DNA from: Candidatus Heimdallarchaeota archaeon
GTDB lineage: Archaea; Asgardarchaeota; Heimdallarchaeia; Heimdallarchaeales; Kariarchaeaceae
DNA length: 10,538 nucleotides
Assembly (NCBI GenBank): GCA_030668165.1
Contig: DAOUUM010000061.1
Coordinates: forward strand, 1 to 10,538
Direction: 5' to 3'
The notes below the pieces were generated by a model. That model had not been told where the DNA came from and did no database searches. It was given only the letters and a program-made list of their open reading frames with translations. This document shows positions 1 through 6,347 of this stretch, in pieces. The first letter of the stretch is position 1; the number at the start of each line of letters is the position of its first letter. A program made the translations under genes and the position numbers.

Positions 1-2394
1 AGAATGGAATGCATCTATCTCAGAACCTATGATATCCTCACCTGCAGCTGTCTTGATAAGATACCTGCTTGCATTGAGCTCCATATTCACATAAGCGTCT
101 ACAGTTGTATTATCAGCGGTTGCACGGATTTTCTGAACCAAGGTATCTGAAGAAATTATGGATGGACCAATAATTCCTCCAGGTATGTGATCATAGAAAC
201 CTAGTATCGTTACATCAGCAATGGTAGCAGTTCTGGTTTCCTCAACCAAAGGATCACCAACAGTGATTTTTAGGTTAACCGTATCGCCAATGGCTACATC
301 CAGTATCCATGCAGCATTGGATGCCATGAATACTCCGTTATGATCTTCACTGAGCAATTTCAATCCCTCTTCAGGGCTGAGATCATCAAAAGCATCATCA
401 TGCCACAGACCGGTGGAATCTCCATCCACCATAGCCTGATATTCCTTATCCACATCAAAGCCAGTAACTCTATAATTACCACTCGATATTCTTATACTGC
501 CAGATGTACCCAATGCAAGAGTATCATCAATACCATCAATATCATCAAAGACTGAGGAATGATTTGCCTCTGTGCCAAAATTTACCTGATAGTCAGCACC
601 AATCTCCCACTCTGTGGTTCTGATGGTATGTAACTGATCTGTATGGCCCTGAGCCGAGGCAAGTGTTGCAATTGATAATGTAAGTACAATGATTACAGCC
701 AACCTATCAATCTCACCTCTTCGTCTCAATCCAGATCTGATAATTCTGGAAACATCCTTCAATGGTTTGAAATTCAAGAATATACCTTCAGTTTTGAGAG
801 GTACAAATTTTGCCACTCTTGCACCATACAAGGCACCACCAATCCATAAGAAGAAGGGGCCAAGTCCATGGATCAAAATGGATAAGAATGTATTCAGATT
901 GAGATCGACATCAAATTCACTGGATAGTAGGGATAATACCAAATTGAGGATACCTATGAATAGTAGAACCATATCAATTTTATTACGTTTGAAAAATCCT
1001 TCCTTTTTCTTCTCAAATTGTTGAACGGATGTGGCTACTTCCTGCTCTATAAATTTACGACCCTGTCGAATTGTTTGCAGGGTGAGAATTCCACCAACAA
1101 CTATTACCGATATTATAATTGCTGTGGTATCAAAGATGAAGAAATCAAGAAAATCTTCAAAATTCCCAATATCCAGCCTCATAAATCCAATAGCTGATGA
1201 AATCAACCAAGCACCAAATACACCTCCGATATAACCAAGCACAAAACCAAATATGAATAAAATAATTGATTCATTTCTCAGTTCACTATAGATTTGACGG
1301 GTATCAGCTCCCTGTACCTTTTTGATAGCAATTTCCCTGCGCCTCTCCTCAAGACTCATCTGAAGTCCAAAGAATAATAGGTAAATTGAGAGTATTGCCA
1401 CCGGAAGGGCGAGTAAAATATCAAATATGGTAACAAATATACTGGTAATCGTGTAGGGTAATAATAGGAAGCTTATCAGATTATTACCAACAGCCTCAAT
1501 ACCCGATGCCTCAGCATCCTTTGAGATTTTATTGATAAATAGACTAATCTCCTCTACCATTCCCTCTGGATCAGATACACTGAACTCATCCTCATTGATT
1601 TTAACTGCTAAGAACATCCCAGCATCCTTTATTATCGCATCGTAGATAGGTTTGAGGTAATTTTGCAGCGTGAGTGTTGAGAAATATAATTCACTTGTCG
1701 AGAATAAAGATCCAAATAAACCAGCATCACTGGTTGCATCATCATAAATGCCAACTATTTCCACATTGGTTAGATAACCTTCGGATGTCTCAAACAGGAA
1801 GTTCATTGAGTCCAGTATTTTGGTATAGGTCACATTGACTAAGGGAAGTATATCTCCAACAGATAATCTCATGGAGACTGCAAGACTTCGGGGCAATACA
1901 GTTTTATTTCCTCCTGTTAGTACAAAATTACCCTCCATATCGGCACCCACTCTCTGTCCAATCACACTATCTCCAAATGTAGAATCTACAAATAAGGGAA
2001 TTATGTTCGCCATATTTACCTGGACATTATCCGGAGTCTCGACACTCGTATCCTCACCATCTAAATTAAACTCCACTGACGGTATATAATCACCTGGTTC
2101 CCTGGCAATTATTGTCGCATCAGTAGCCCGTGGATCCTCAGCAATCATATTTTTTAATTCATTGAGATTGTCCCTGGTTTCATTATCCAGCACATCAAAT
2201 CGTACCTCATAAGCAGCTGATTCAACCACGGTCTCGAAATTCTGACGATCTAGCACACTTGTATAGATGAATATACCCGATAGGATCATAACTCCAAGAA
2301 CAATACCAGATATCATTGCAAAGGAACGTCTTTTATTTCTAAAAATTGCATACACGGTGAGTGGAATCCACTCAAATTTACCCTTAATTGACAT
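1..2394 (-). CDS. FtsX/MacB-type ABC transporter permease, C-terminus cut by window edge
   Basis: Reading the minus strand from ATG at 2394 gives 798 open codons that run off the left edge, so the gene is partial at its 3' end. A membrane segment lies at about residues 24-44, followed by a roughly 260-residue extracytoplasmic domain. A membrane cluster follows at about 308-345, 376-402 and 422-440, with the FtsX core signature ERRREIAIKKVQGAD at 350-364. A second half begins with membrane segments at about 474-490 and 503-522, then 564-582, followed by a second extracytoplasmic domain. This two-half plan is typical of long FtsX-family permeases that work mechanically with a LolD/MacB-type ATPase rather than forming a classical substrate channel. 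The second C-terminal FtsX membrane domain should lie outside the window. The start overlaps the end of the upstream ATPase gene by 11 bp and has a strong ribosome site, so the two are surely co-expressed. The substrate is unknown: lipoprotein or lipid handling, peptide export and envelope remodelling are all possible. Confidence 0.9.
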   Translation of the reverse strand, partial: MSIKGKFEWIPLTVYAIFRNKRRSFAMISGIVLGVMILSGIFIYTSVLDRQNFETVVESAAYEVRFDVLDNETRDNLNELKNMIAEDPRATDATIIAREPGDYIPSVEFNLDGEDTSVETPDNVQVNMANIIPLFVDSTFGDSVIGQRVGADMEGNFVLTGGNKTVLPRSLAVSMRLSVGDILPLVNVTYTKILDSMNFLFETSEGYLTNVEIVGIYDDATSDAGLFGSLFSTSELYFSTLTLQNYLKPIYDAIIKDAGMFLAVKINEDEFSVSDPEGMVEEISLFINKISKDAEASGIEAVGNNLISFLLLPYTITSIFVTIFDILLALPVAILSIYLLFFGLQMSLEERRREIAIKKVQGADTRQIYSELRNESIILFIFGFVLGYIGGVFGAWLISSAIGFMRLDIGNFEDFLDFFIFDTTAIIISVIVVGGILTLQTIRQGRKFIEQEVATSVQQFEKKKEGFFKRNKIDMVLLFIGILNLVLSLLSSEFDVDLNLNTFLSILIHGLGPFFLWIGGALYGARVAKFVPLKTEGIFLNFKPLKDVSRIIRSGLRRRGEIDRLAVIIVLTLSIATLASAQGHTDQLHTIRTTEWEIGADYQVNFGTEANHSSVFDDIDGIDDTLALGTSGSIRISSGNYRVTGFDVDKEYQAMVDGDSTGLWHDDAFDDLSPEEGLKLLSEDHNGVFMASNAAWILDVAIGDTVNLKITVGDPLVEETRTATIADVTILGFYDHIPGGIIGPSIISSDTLVQKIRATADNTTVDAYVNMELNASRYLIKTAAGEDIIGSEIDAFHS

Positions 2395-3097
2395 TATTCT
2401 TACCTCCATTTAGATCTTGGATTTCTTCCTCCACTATTCCATCCTGTAAAATGAACACTTTTTGTGCGGAGTGGGCCAGAGCCACGTCATGACTTACCAT
2501 CAGGATTGTTGTTCCATCAGCAGCCAGTTCTTTGAATAATTCAATAATTTCATGACCTGTCTGGGTGTCAAGATTACCAGTGGGTTCATCTGCCAGCAAT
2601 AATTTTGGACGATTGGCCAGTGCACGTGCAATAGCTACTCTTTGTTGCTGTCCCCCACTCATACCATCAGGCAGATGGTTCATCCTCTCCTCCAATCCAA
2701 CGCGGGCTAATAATTTTATTGCTCTCTCCTCTACATCTGGACCTATTTCACCAGCAAGATTCATGGGAATGATTACATTCTCCAGTGCAGATAGATTAGG
2801 TATAAGACTGAAATCCTGAAAAATCCATGCGATGGAATGTCTTCGAATATCCGTTAAATCATTATCATTAAGAGTAGTGAGATCTTTCGAATCAACCATC
2901 ACGTGTCCCGATGTGGCATCAATCAATGCACCCACAATATTGAGGAGGGTCGATTTTCCGCTTCCAGAAGGACCCATGAGAGCGAAAAATTCGCCTTCTC
3001 TCATCTCCAGGTCAATTCCCTTGAGAACACGGTATTCGTTACCACCACCCACAATAAATGACTTTTTCAAATCTTGAATTTTTAATATAGTGCTCAT
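2384..3097 (-). CDS. ABC transporter ATP-binding protein, LolD/MacB type
   Basis: A complete 237-residue nucleotide-binding domain, the usual length for the stand-alone ATPases that power FtsX-type permeases. Visible motifs in order are Walker A GPSGSGKST at 42-50, the Q-loop glutamine at 94 (IFQDFSLIP), the signature MSGGQQQR at 146-153, Walker B LLLADEPTGNLD at 166-177 with the catalytic glutamate at 171, and the switch histidine at 203 (VSHD). The LADEPTGNLD form and the family-typical ALENV segment place it with LolD/MacB/FtsE-like ATPases. It acts on the cytoplasmic face as a dimer, hydrolysing ATP to move the permease encoded immediately downstream. The start ATG has an AGGAG site 6 nt upstream, and a TATA-like box and two palindromes lie within 100 bp. 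Nothing in the protein is degenerate. The substrate cannot be deduced. Confidence 0.95.
   Translation of the reverse strand: MSTILKIQDLKKSFIVGGGNEYRVLKGIDLEMREGEFFALMGPSGSGKSTLLNIVGALIDATSGHVMVDSKDLTTLNDNDLTDIRRHSIAWIFQDFSLIPNLSALENVIIPMNLAGEIGPDVEERAIKLLARVGLEERMNHLPDGMSGGQQQRVAIARALANRPKLLLADEPTGNLDTQTGHEIIELFKELAADGTTILMVSHDVALAHSAQKVFILQDGIVEEEIQDLNGGKNNVN
2402..2407 (-). promoter_or_regulatory. Shine-Dalgarno site of the FtsX permease
   Basis: The minus strand reads GGAGGT followed by 7 nt and then ATG (2394). The site lies inside the last codons of the ATPase gene, so the permease is probably translated by coupling or reinitiation. It is a near-consensus site and fixes the permease start. 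Confidence 0.75.
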
Positions 3098-3123
3098 ATA
3101 AATCTCCTATTAATTAACCGTAT

Positions 3124-3163
3124 TTGTAAATATTTACAATTACCCTTTTGTTCTTACGAACAA
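3124..3163 (-). promoter_or_regulatory. Two 16-bp inverted repeats, candidate operator of the ABC operon
   Basis: TTGTAAATATTTACAA (3124-3139) is a perfect palindrome. TTGTTC-TTAC-GAACAA (3148-3163) is a second inverted repeat with perfect 6-bp arms. Both lie between the TATA-like box (about 3166-3182) and the ATPase start at 3097. The second would straddle a start of transcription placed about 25 bp after the TATA box, and the first would sit in the leader. A further TTTACAA half-site occurs at 3201-3207. That position is typical of an archaeal repressor. The regulator is unknown and the sites are predictions. Confidence 0.45.
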
Positions 3164-3165
3164 TC

Positions 3166-3182
3166 TAATATATATAATTATA
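3166..3182 (-). promoter_or_regulatory. TATA-like box of the ABC operon
   Basis: On the minus strand this is an uninterrupted A/T run reading TATAATTATATATATTAG, preceded by an oligo-T run. Transcription starting about 25 bp downstream would begin near 3150 and give a leader of about 50 nt, which leaves room for the Shine-Dalgarno site at the ATPase start. Exact box limits are uncertain because the surroundings are AT-rich. Confidence 0.4.
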
Positions 3183-3183
3183 C

Positions 3184-3190
3184 AAAAAAA
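3184..3190 (-). terminator. Oligo-T tract, possible terminator after the RNase P RNA
   Basis: Seven consecutive T on the minus strand lie about 50-60 nt beyond the last structured part of the non-coding RNA. Archaeal RNA polymerase stops at such tracts without needing a hairpin. The tract also abuts the TATA-like box of the ABC operon, so RNA-gene termination and operon initiation would be back to back. Confidence 0.3.
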
Positions 3191-3249
3191 CCAATTGCTC
3201 TTTACAAATTTACTATAATTTTAAGGATGACCTGAATTTTGACAAATTC

Positions 3250-3588
3250 TTGCGTGTTCGTTCCACAGCAGCCAGACGTCACCGTCACCCAGTCTAGGGT
3301 TGTTTGCCATGTTGTCCTGATTTAATCAGAACGGTTCGTCTCTCCTGCTTCTCCAGTTTCCTAACTTTCAACGAAGACAGGTAATCCACGTTTCACCGGG
3401 GGGTCATTGCTCTGTGGCATTTCCAAGAGGATTTTCCACAGTAGTCTTACACCAGCTTGTCTTATAGACGGGACTTCTCTTACGAGCATTCGGCCTGTTT
3501 CAGTCTTTTCCGTACTTCCAGGTTACTGGAAGTGACAGGCTGTAACTGTCCTAGTCCTTTATTATCAACCCATGAGGTTAGATAACAT
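3250..3588 (-). ncRNA. rnpB: Probable RNase P RNA (archaeal)
   Basis: There is no credible reading frame here, and GC content is visibly higher than in the flanks. The minus-strand RNA shows RNase P landmarks in the right order: a CR-I-like GAGAAGUCCCGUC (3479-3467); a helix CUGUGG/CCACAG (3441-3436 with 3417-3412) leading into CCACAGAGCAA (3417-3407), as in CR-II; GGUGAAAC (3397-3390), as in CR-III; a stem-loop at 3329-3317; and GGCAAACAACCC (3308-3297), as in CR-IV. P4 can be drawn as GUCCCGUC with GACGGUGAC (3286-3278) if one U is bulged. P2 may be CUAGG/CCUAG (3554-3550 with 3298-3294). Helix GCCUGU/ACAGGC encloses hairpin ACUUCCAG-UAAC-CUGGAAGU, a P3-like unit. The canonical CR-V ACAGAA is not seen, and I could not draw a convincing P1, so the ends are approximate. 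RNase P removes the 5' leader of tRNA precursors. Identification rests on motif order recalled from the family. Confidence 0.62.
3562..3585 (-). repeat. Hairpin at the 5' end of the RNase P RNA transcript
   Basis: The minus strand reads TTATC-T-AACC, a TCATG loop, then GGTT-GATAA, a 9-bp stem with one bulged T. It begins just after the transcription start predicted from the TATA-like box at 3607-3616. It may be a leader hairpin removed on maturation or a 5' structural element of the RNA. Confidence 0.4.
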
Positions 3589-3602
3589 AAACACTAGATC
3601 AG

Positions 3603-3623
3603 TTCAGTATTTATACTACTGAA
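3603..3623 (-). promoter_or_regulatory. TATA-like box of the RNase P RNA gene, inside an inverted repeat
   Basis: GTATAAATAC on the minus strand (3616-3607) is a good archaeal TATA-like sequence. Initiation about 25 bp downstream falls near 3588, just before the 5' hairpin and upstream of all RNase P-like motifs. It is bracketed by TTCAGTA (3603-3609) and TACTGAA (3617-3623), perfect 7-bp inverted arms. The arms may be a regulator site or chance in AT-rich DNA. Confidence 0.45.
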
Positions 3624-3740
3624 TCAGAAAATATCCAAAAAATCAGTTTTTGACAAACTTTTACCCATGCAAAATACTATCTAAAAATTGGGTTTTATCA
3701 CAAACAATTGTTTTATGAACTATAGAATTAGTAGGATTGT
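3624..3740 (+). promoter_or_regulatory. Upstream region of the MFS transporter
   Basis: This stretch separates the RNA gene promoter from the divergent MFS gene. It is AT-rich and contains an AGTTT-TTGAC-AAACT inverted repeat (3645-3659) and TTTTATGAA-like sequences (3711-3719) that could be a TATA element about 25 bp before the start codon. No strong ribosome site is present (only AGGAT, 4 nt before the ATG), so a leaderless or short-leader transcript is likely. None of these elements is decisive. Confidence 0.25.
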
Positions 3741-4994
3741 ATGGTAGACTCTGAAAGCAGATCAACATATCAGACCATAGATCAATTAGATGAGAATAAT
3801 AAGCCCAAATTGAAGAGATGGTTGTTCATCAGCATTCAGATGTTTATCAGTTTTGCACAGAATCTTGCTTTTCAATTTCTACCGATATATAATCGTAAAC
3901 TTGGTGCAAATGAGATCCAGATGGGGTTACTTACCAGTGTGCAAAATGTTGGATCAACCCTTTTCAGTCCAATTTTTGGCAAAGCATCAGATAAGTATGG
4001 TAGAAGATTATTTCTGGCTCTTGGTTCAATAATAGCTGCTGGTAGTACTGTGGGCATGGTTATTGCCGAAAATCCCAATCAGATTATATTTACAGTTGGA
4101 ATCAATGCCTTTGGAATGTCGATTATTATACCTGCTTGGGCTGGTGCACAGGCGGATTATACCAGTGGAGAGTCAAGAGGTGGCTTTGTAGGTAGATTGA
4201 TGGGAGTGGGTGCCGCATTTGTAACCATTTCACTTGTTGCCTACGCATTGATCTCACCCCAATTAGATATTTCAGAGCTGGATAATTATAGATTAATCAT
4301 TGCAATATCCGCTGTTAGTTTTGGTTTGGTGGTAATTCTATCATTCTTCTATCTCGATATCAAACGATCTGTTAAAAAATCTAAAACCACCATATTTACA
4401 CCTTTAAAAGATCAAAAATTCAGACAGTTCTTGATAGTTATTCTTATCTGGTGGCTTGGAATGTCATTTGCTTGGAGTTACTTTCCAATTGTCATATCAG
4501 ATGTTCTCGTGGCAACTGTCAGTCAAGTTGCTTGGATAGGAATAATGGCAACTGTTACCCAGGCAGTGGCATCTTTCAAGATGGCAGATCTGATTGATAA
4601 GATGGGGCCTCGAAAAAGCGTTGTTATTGGATTTCTACCATTTACTCTGATTCCATTATTATTTGCAGTGGCAACTGAATGGTGGCATATACTTGTACCG
4701 CAATTTATTGCTGGGATTGGCTTTGGACTTGGTTTTGCAGCCCTGCAGGTATACATATTAAATCAGGCTGGAAGTGAGAAGGCTGGCAATTACCAGGGTA
4801 CCTACAATCTTTTCTGGGGATTAGTCACCTTTGGAGGATCATATGCAGGAGGGTATGCACTGAGCAAATACCTAGCCCATACTGGAGACCTGAATATTGC
4901 AATCAGGGATGCATTATTTTTTATTGCTGCACTTAGGTTATTGACAAATATCATGTTATGGAAATTCTTACCTACACCAGATAAAAATGGATAA
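3741..4994 (+). CDS. MFS transporter, 12-helix type
   Basis: A complete 417-residue protein, typical of major facilitator superfamily carriers. After a charged cytoplasmic tail of about 25 residues it shows about twelve hydrophobic segments, starting at about 27-50, with a central cytoplasmic loop around 206-226 rich in lysine. The hallmark loop 2-3 motif is GKASDKYGRR at 80-89, and a degenerate repeat of it in the second half, MADLIDKMGPRKS at 281-293, shows the two-fold pseudosymmetry. Such proteins exchange or expel small solutes at the cytoplasmic membrane, driven by an ion gradient. Drug or metabolite efflux is common for this form, but nothing here fixes the substrate. The gene stands alone: divergent from the RNA gene, and ending 8 bp from the convergent gene on the minus strand. 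Start ATG 3741 is chosen as the first in-frame start before the conserved helices. Confidence 0.9.
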   Translation: MVDSESRSTYQTIDQLDENNKPKLKRWLFISIQMFISFAQNLAFQFLPIYNRKLGANEIQMGLLTSVQNVGSTLFSPIFGKASDKYGRRLFLALGSIIAAGSTVGMVIAENPNQIIFTVGINAFGMSIIIPAWAGAQADYTSGESRGGFVGRLMGVGAAFVTISLVAYALISPQLDISELDNYRLIIAISAVSFGLVVILSFFYLDIKRSVKKSKTTIFTPLKDQKFRQFLIVILIWWLGMSFAWSYFPIVISDVLVATVSQVAWIGIMATVTQAVASFKMADLIDKMGPRKSVVIGFLPFTLIPLLFAVATEWWHILVPQFIAGIGFGLGFAALQVYILNQAGSEKAGNYQGTYNLFWGLVTFGGSYAGGYALSKYLAHTGDLNIAIRDALFFIAALRLLTNIMLWKFLPTPDKNG

Positions 4995-5002
4995 TTAATC
5001 AA

Positions 5003-5845
5003 TTATTCTTGATAAATCACTTTTAAGAATCCTATTTCAATCAGCTTGTTGCCCATCTGGGTTATGATATTGAGGTCCAATTCAGTCTTCTCAGAAATTT
5101 CCTCAATACTCAATGTTCCTGTTTCAAAATACCCTAATACCTTGAGTATTTGGCTGTACAATTCTTCTGGAAGTACATCCTTATAGGTGATAATCTCATC
5201 ACCAACCGATGTATTCACCCATTGCAGGTACCTGGTTGATGAAAAAGTAATCTCATGCATCATCTGGGAGGTCGGATATTTCTCATCCAATCCAATTGCT
5301 GTGATGAGGAATATTACAAGTGAACTAAGAGCATTCAAATCATAAGTTCTGCCCTGATTGAGTGCATTGAGCATCTGTACCACCAGTTTCTTTATTCTAT
5401 CTGATTGATTTTCATTATAAAGTTGATATTCAGCACCAAATAGAAAATTATCTCCATTTAGTTTAATTATTTCCTGGGTGTTATCCTTCTCACCTGCATA
5501 AAATGTGGCTGTGGATGCATTATTTACCAACTTGATAAATTTGAATCTCTTGACAATATCCCTTCGGTACAATAATTCCTTGTTATCCAGTTTAATTGAG
5601 GGCATGGGAATTGCAATAGTTTTCTTCTTCTTTGCCATTACACGACTCTGGGATCTTACTTGGAATTTTCTATCTATTGCCAGTACCAGGGGATGAAAAT
5701 GACCTTCCTCACATACATGATGATCATTGTAGTAGGTTAATCCACCCCGAGCTTTTCGATCGTGATAGCTCAGATTGATCAATACCTCCCTTTTAGATTT
5801 GCAAATATTACATTGGTAATAAATCTGCTTTGCTCGATCCTTCAA
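5003..5845 (-). CDS. Zinc-finger and winged-helix-like protein of unknown function
   Basis: I do not recognise this 280-residue protein as a named family. The N-terminus has a probable metal site, CNIC at 12-15 paired with HHVCEEGH at 42-49. A basic patch AKKKK follows at 71-75. The middle is a mixed domain ending in helices at about 150-190. The last 45 residues, from about 237 to 280 (TLSIEEISEKTELDLNIITQ at 244-263, then MGNKLIEIGFLKVI), read like a winged-helix DNA-binding domain of the kind found in archaeal regulators. No membrane segment or signal peptide is seen. A role as a transcription regulator or nucleic-acid-linked adaptor is inference. The start is TTG, because an in-frame TAG lies 12 bp upstream of it, no ATG fits in between, and an AGGAG site stands 6 nt before it. 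The gene converges on the MFS gene with an 8-bp gap, and its own upstream region carries an inverted repeat that could be an autoregulatory site. Confidence 0.8.
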   Translation of the reverse strand: MKDRAKQIYYQCNICKSKREVLINLSYHDRKARGGLTYYNDHHVCEEGHFHPLVLAIDRKFQVRSQSRVMAKKKKTIAIPMPSIKLDNKELLYRRDIVKRFKFIKLVNNASTATFYAGEKDNTQEIIKLNGDNFLFGAEYQLYNENQSDRIKKLVVQMLNALNQGRTYDLNALSSLVIFLITAIGLDEKYPTSQMMHEITFSSTRYLQWVNTSVGDEIITYKDVLPEELYSQILKVLGYFETGTLSIEEISEKTELDLNIITQMGNKLIEIGFLKVIYQE

Positions 5846-5851
5846 TTCAAG

Positions 5852-5856
5852 CTCCT
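5852..5856 (-). promoter_or_regulatory. Shine-Dalgarno site fixing a TTG start
   Basis: AGGAG on the minus strand, followed by 6 nt and TTG (5845). It is the main reason for accepting the rare start codon of the zinc-finger/winged-helix gene, since the preceding in-frame codons run into a stop. Confidence 0.65.
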
Positions 5857-5891
5857 ATTTGTTTACTGAAAGATAAATATTGAGTACTGTT

Positions 5892-5929
5892 ATTGGCAGA
5901 TGGTGAAATAATTAGAAAAATCTGCCAAT
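5892..5929 (-). promoter_or_regulatory. 9-bp inverted repeat bracketing a TATA-like core
   Basis: ATTGGCAGA (5892-5900) and TCTGCCAAT (5921-5929) are perfect inverted arms separated by 20 bp. The spacer on the minus strand contains an A/T-rich core (TTTTTCTAATTATTTC) that could be the promoter of the gene starting at 5845, giving a leader of about 40 nt. A third copy of the half-site, ATTGGCAG, occurs at 6000-6007. The arrangement fits an operator that blocks or recruits the basal factors. An alternative TATA element, AATATTTATC, lies nearer the start at about 5873-5882. Confidence 0.45.
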
Positions 5930-6047
5930 TATCATGAGTACATGAAATATTGAAATTTCAAATAGTTGATATGTTAATCAGTATAGGTCAAGTATCAAGA
6001 TTGGCAGTAGTGTCAAAATCCACACTCAGAAGGTGGGGGCGGGATAA
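5930..6047. other. Intergenic spacer with short palindromes
   Basis: No gene is seen. The stretch holds the palindrome TTGAAATTTCAA (5950-5961), a lone ATTGGCAG half-site (6000-6007) and a G-rich patch (6031-6043) just after the end of the 80-residue gene. The functions are unknown. Confidence 0.3.
6015..6036 (-). terminator. Weak terminator-like hairpin after the MGRT gene
   Basis: On the minus strand CCAC and GTGG arms (6036-6033 and 6023-6020) enclose a 9-nt loop and are followed by ATTTT. The stem is only 4 bp, so this is a weak candidate. Confidence 0.22.
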
Positions 6048-6290
6048 CTATCTCTTCTCAACATCCTTCTCCAATAAGATTAACTCCCTATTTAGTTCGA
6101 GCAGAATACAGTAGGTGGATACGAAAAAAGTGTCTCCATGTGGGAATGTTGAGGCCGGGGCTGCATAATTGTGAATTTTCTCCCAGATGTCATGATATGC
6201 CTTCTTATCAATCTGATTTTTTAATTGAGAGCTTAGGTGCTCTCTGAGAAGAATCAAACGATTCCTGTAGGTATTAACGGTTCTACCCAT
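6048..6290 (-). CDS. Small conserved-looking archaeal protein with MGRT N-terminus
   Basis: An 80-residue protein that is soluble and mostly helical. It opens MGRTVNTYRNRL and continues with an amphipathic stretch (about 8-40) and a second helix (about 56-78) rich in leucine and glutamate. The opening MGRT..TYR and the two-helix plan resemble a family of small uncharacterised proteins I know from archaea (haloarchaea and relatives), usually of 75-100 residues. No catalytic motif is visible and its function is not known. The start at ATG 6290 is supported by the conserved opening and has no Shine-Dalgarno site, so it is likely leaderless or has its own AT-rich promoter within the 57 bp separating it from the RNB gene upstream on the same strand. 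Readthrough from that gene is also possible. Confidence 0.75.
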   Translation of the reverse strand: MGRTVNTYRNRLILLREHLSSQLKNQIDKKAYHDIWEKIHNYAAPASTFPHGDTFFVSTYCILLELNRELILLEKDVEKR

Positions 6291-6347
6291 ATAATAAAAT
6301 TATATTTGATTAATAATAAACTTGTCTCAGACTATATTATAAATGAA

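Noticed and set aside
340..2089. Several plus-strand reading frames of 60-110 codons opposite the permease
   Set aside because: They lie antisense to a continuous 798-codon frame with clear FtsX features, lack ribosome sites, and their products have no recognisable domain.
2565..3077. Plus-strand frames opposite the ABC ATPase
   Set aside because: They are the complement of conserved Walker A/B and signature regions, a common cause of long shadow frames.
3241..3560. SRP (7S) RNA or a CRISPR/riboswitch-like element as the identity of the GC-rich non-coding stretch
   Set aside because: No GGAAG-type SRP domain IV loop in its proper context, no regularly spaced repeats, and the motif order CCACAGA, GGUGAAAC, GGCAAAC fits RNase P RNA better.
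6031..6043. G-rich run in an AT-rich spacer as a G-quadruplex
   Set aside because: It has only two usable G-runs of three or more, not the four needed for an intramolecular quadruplex.
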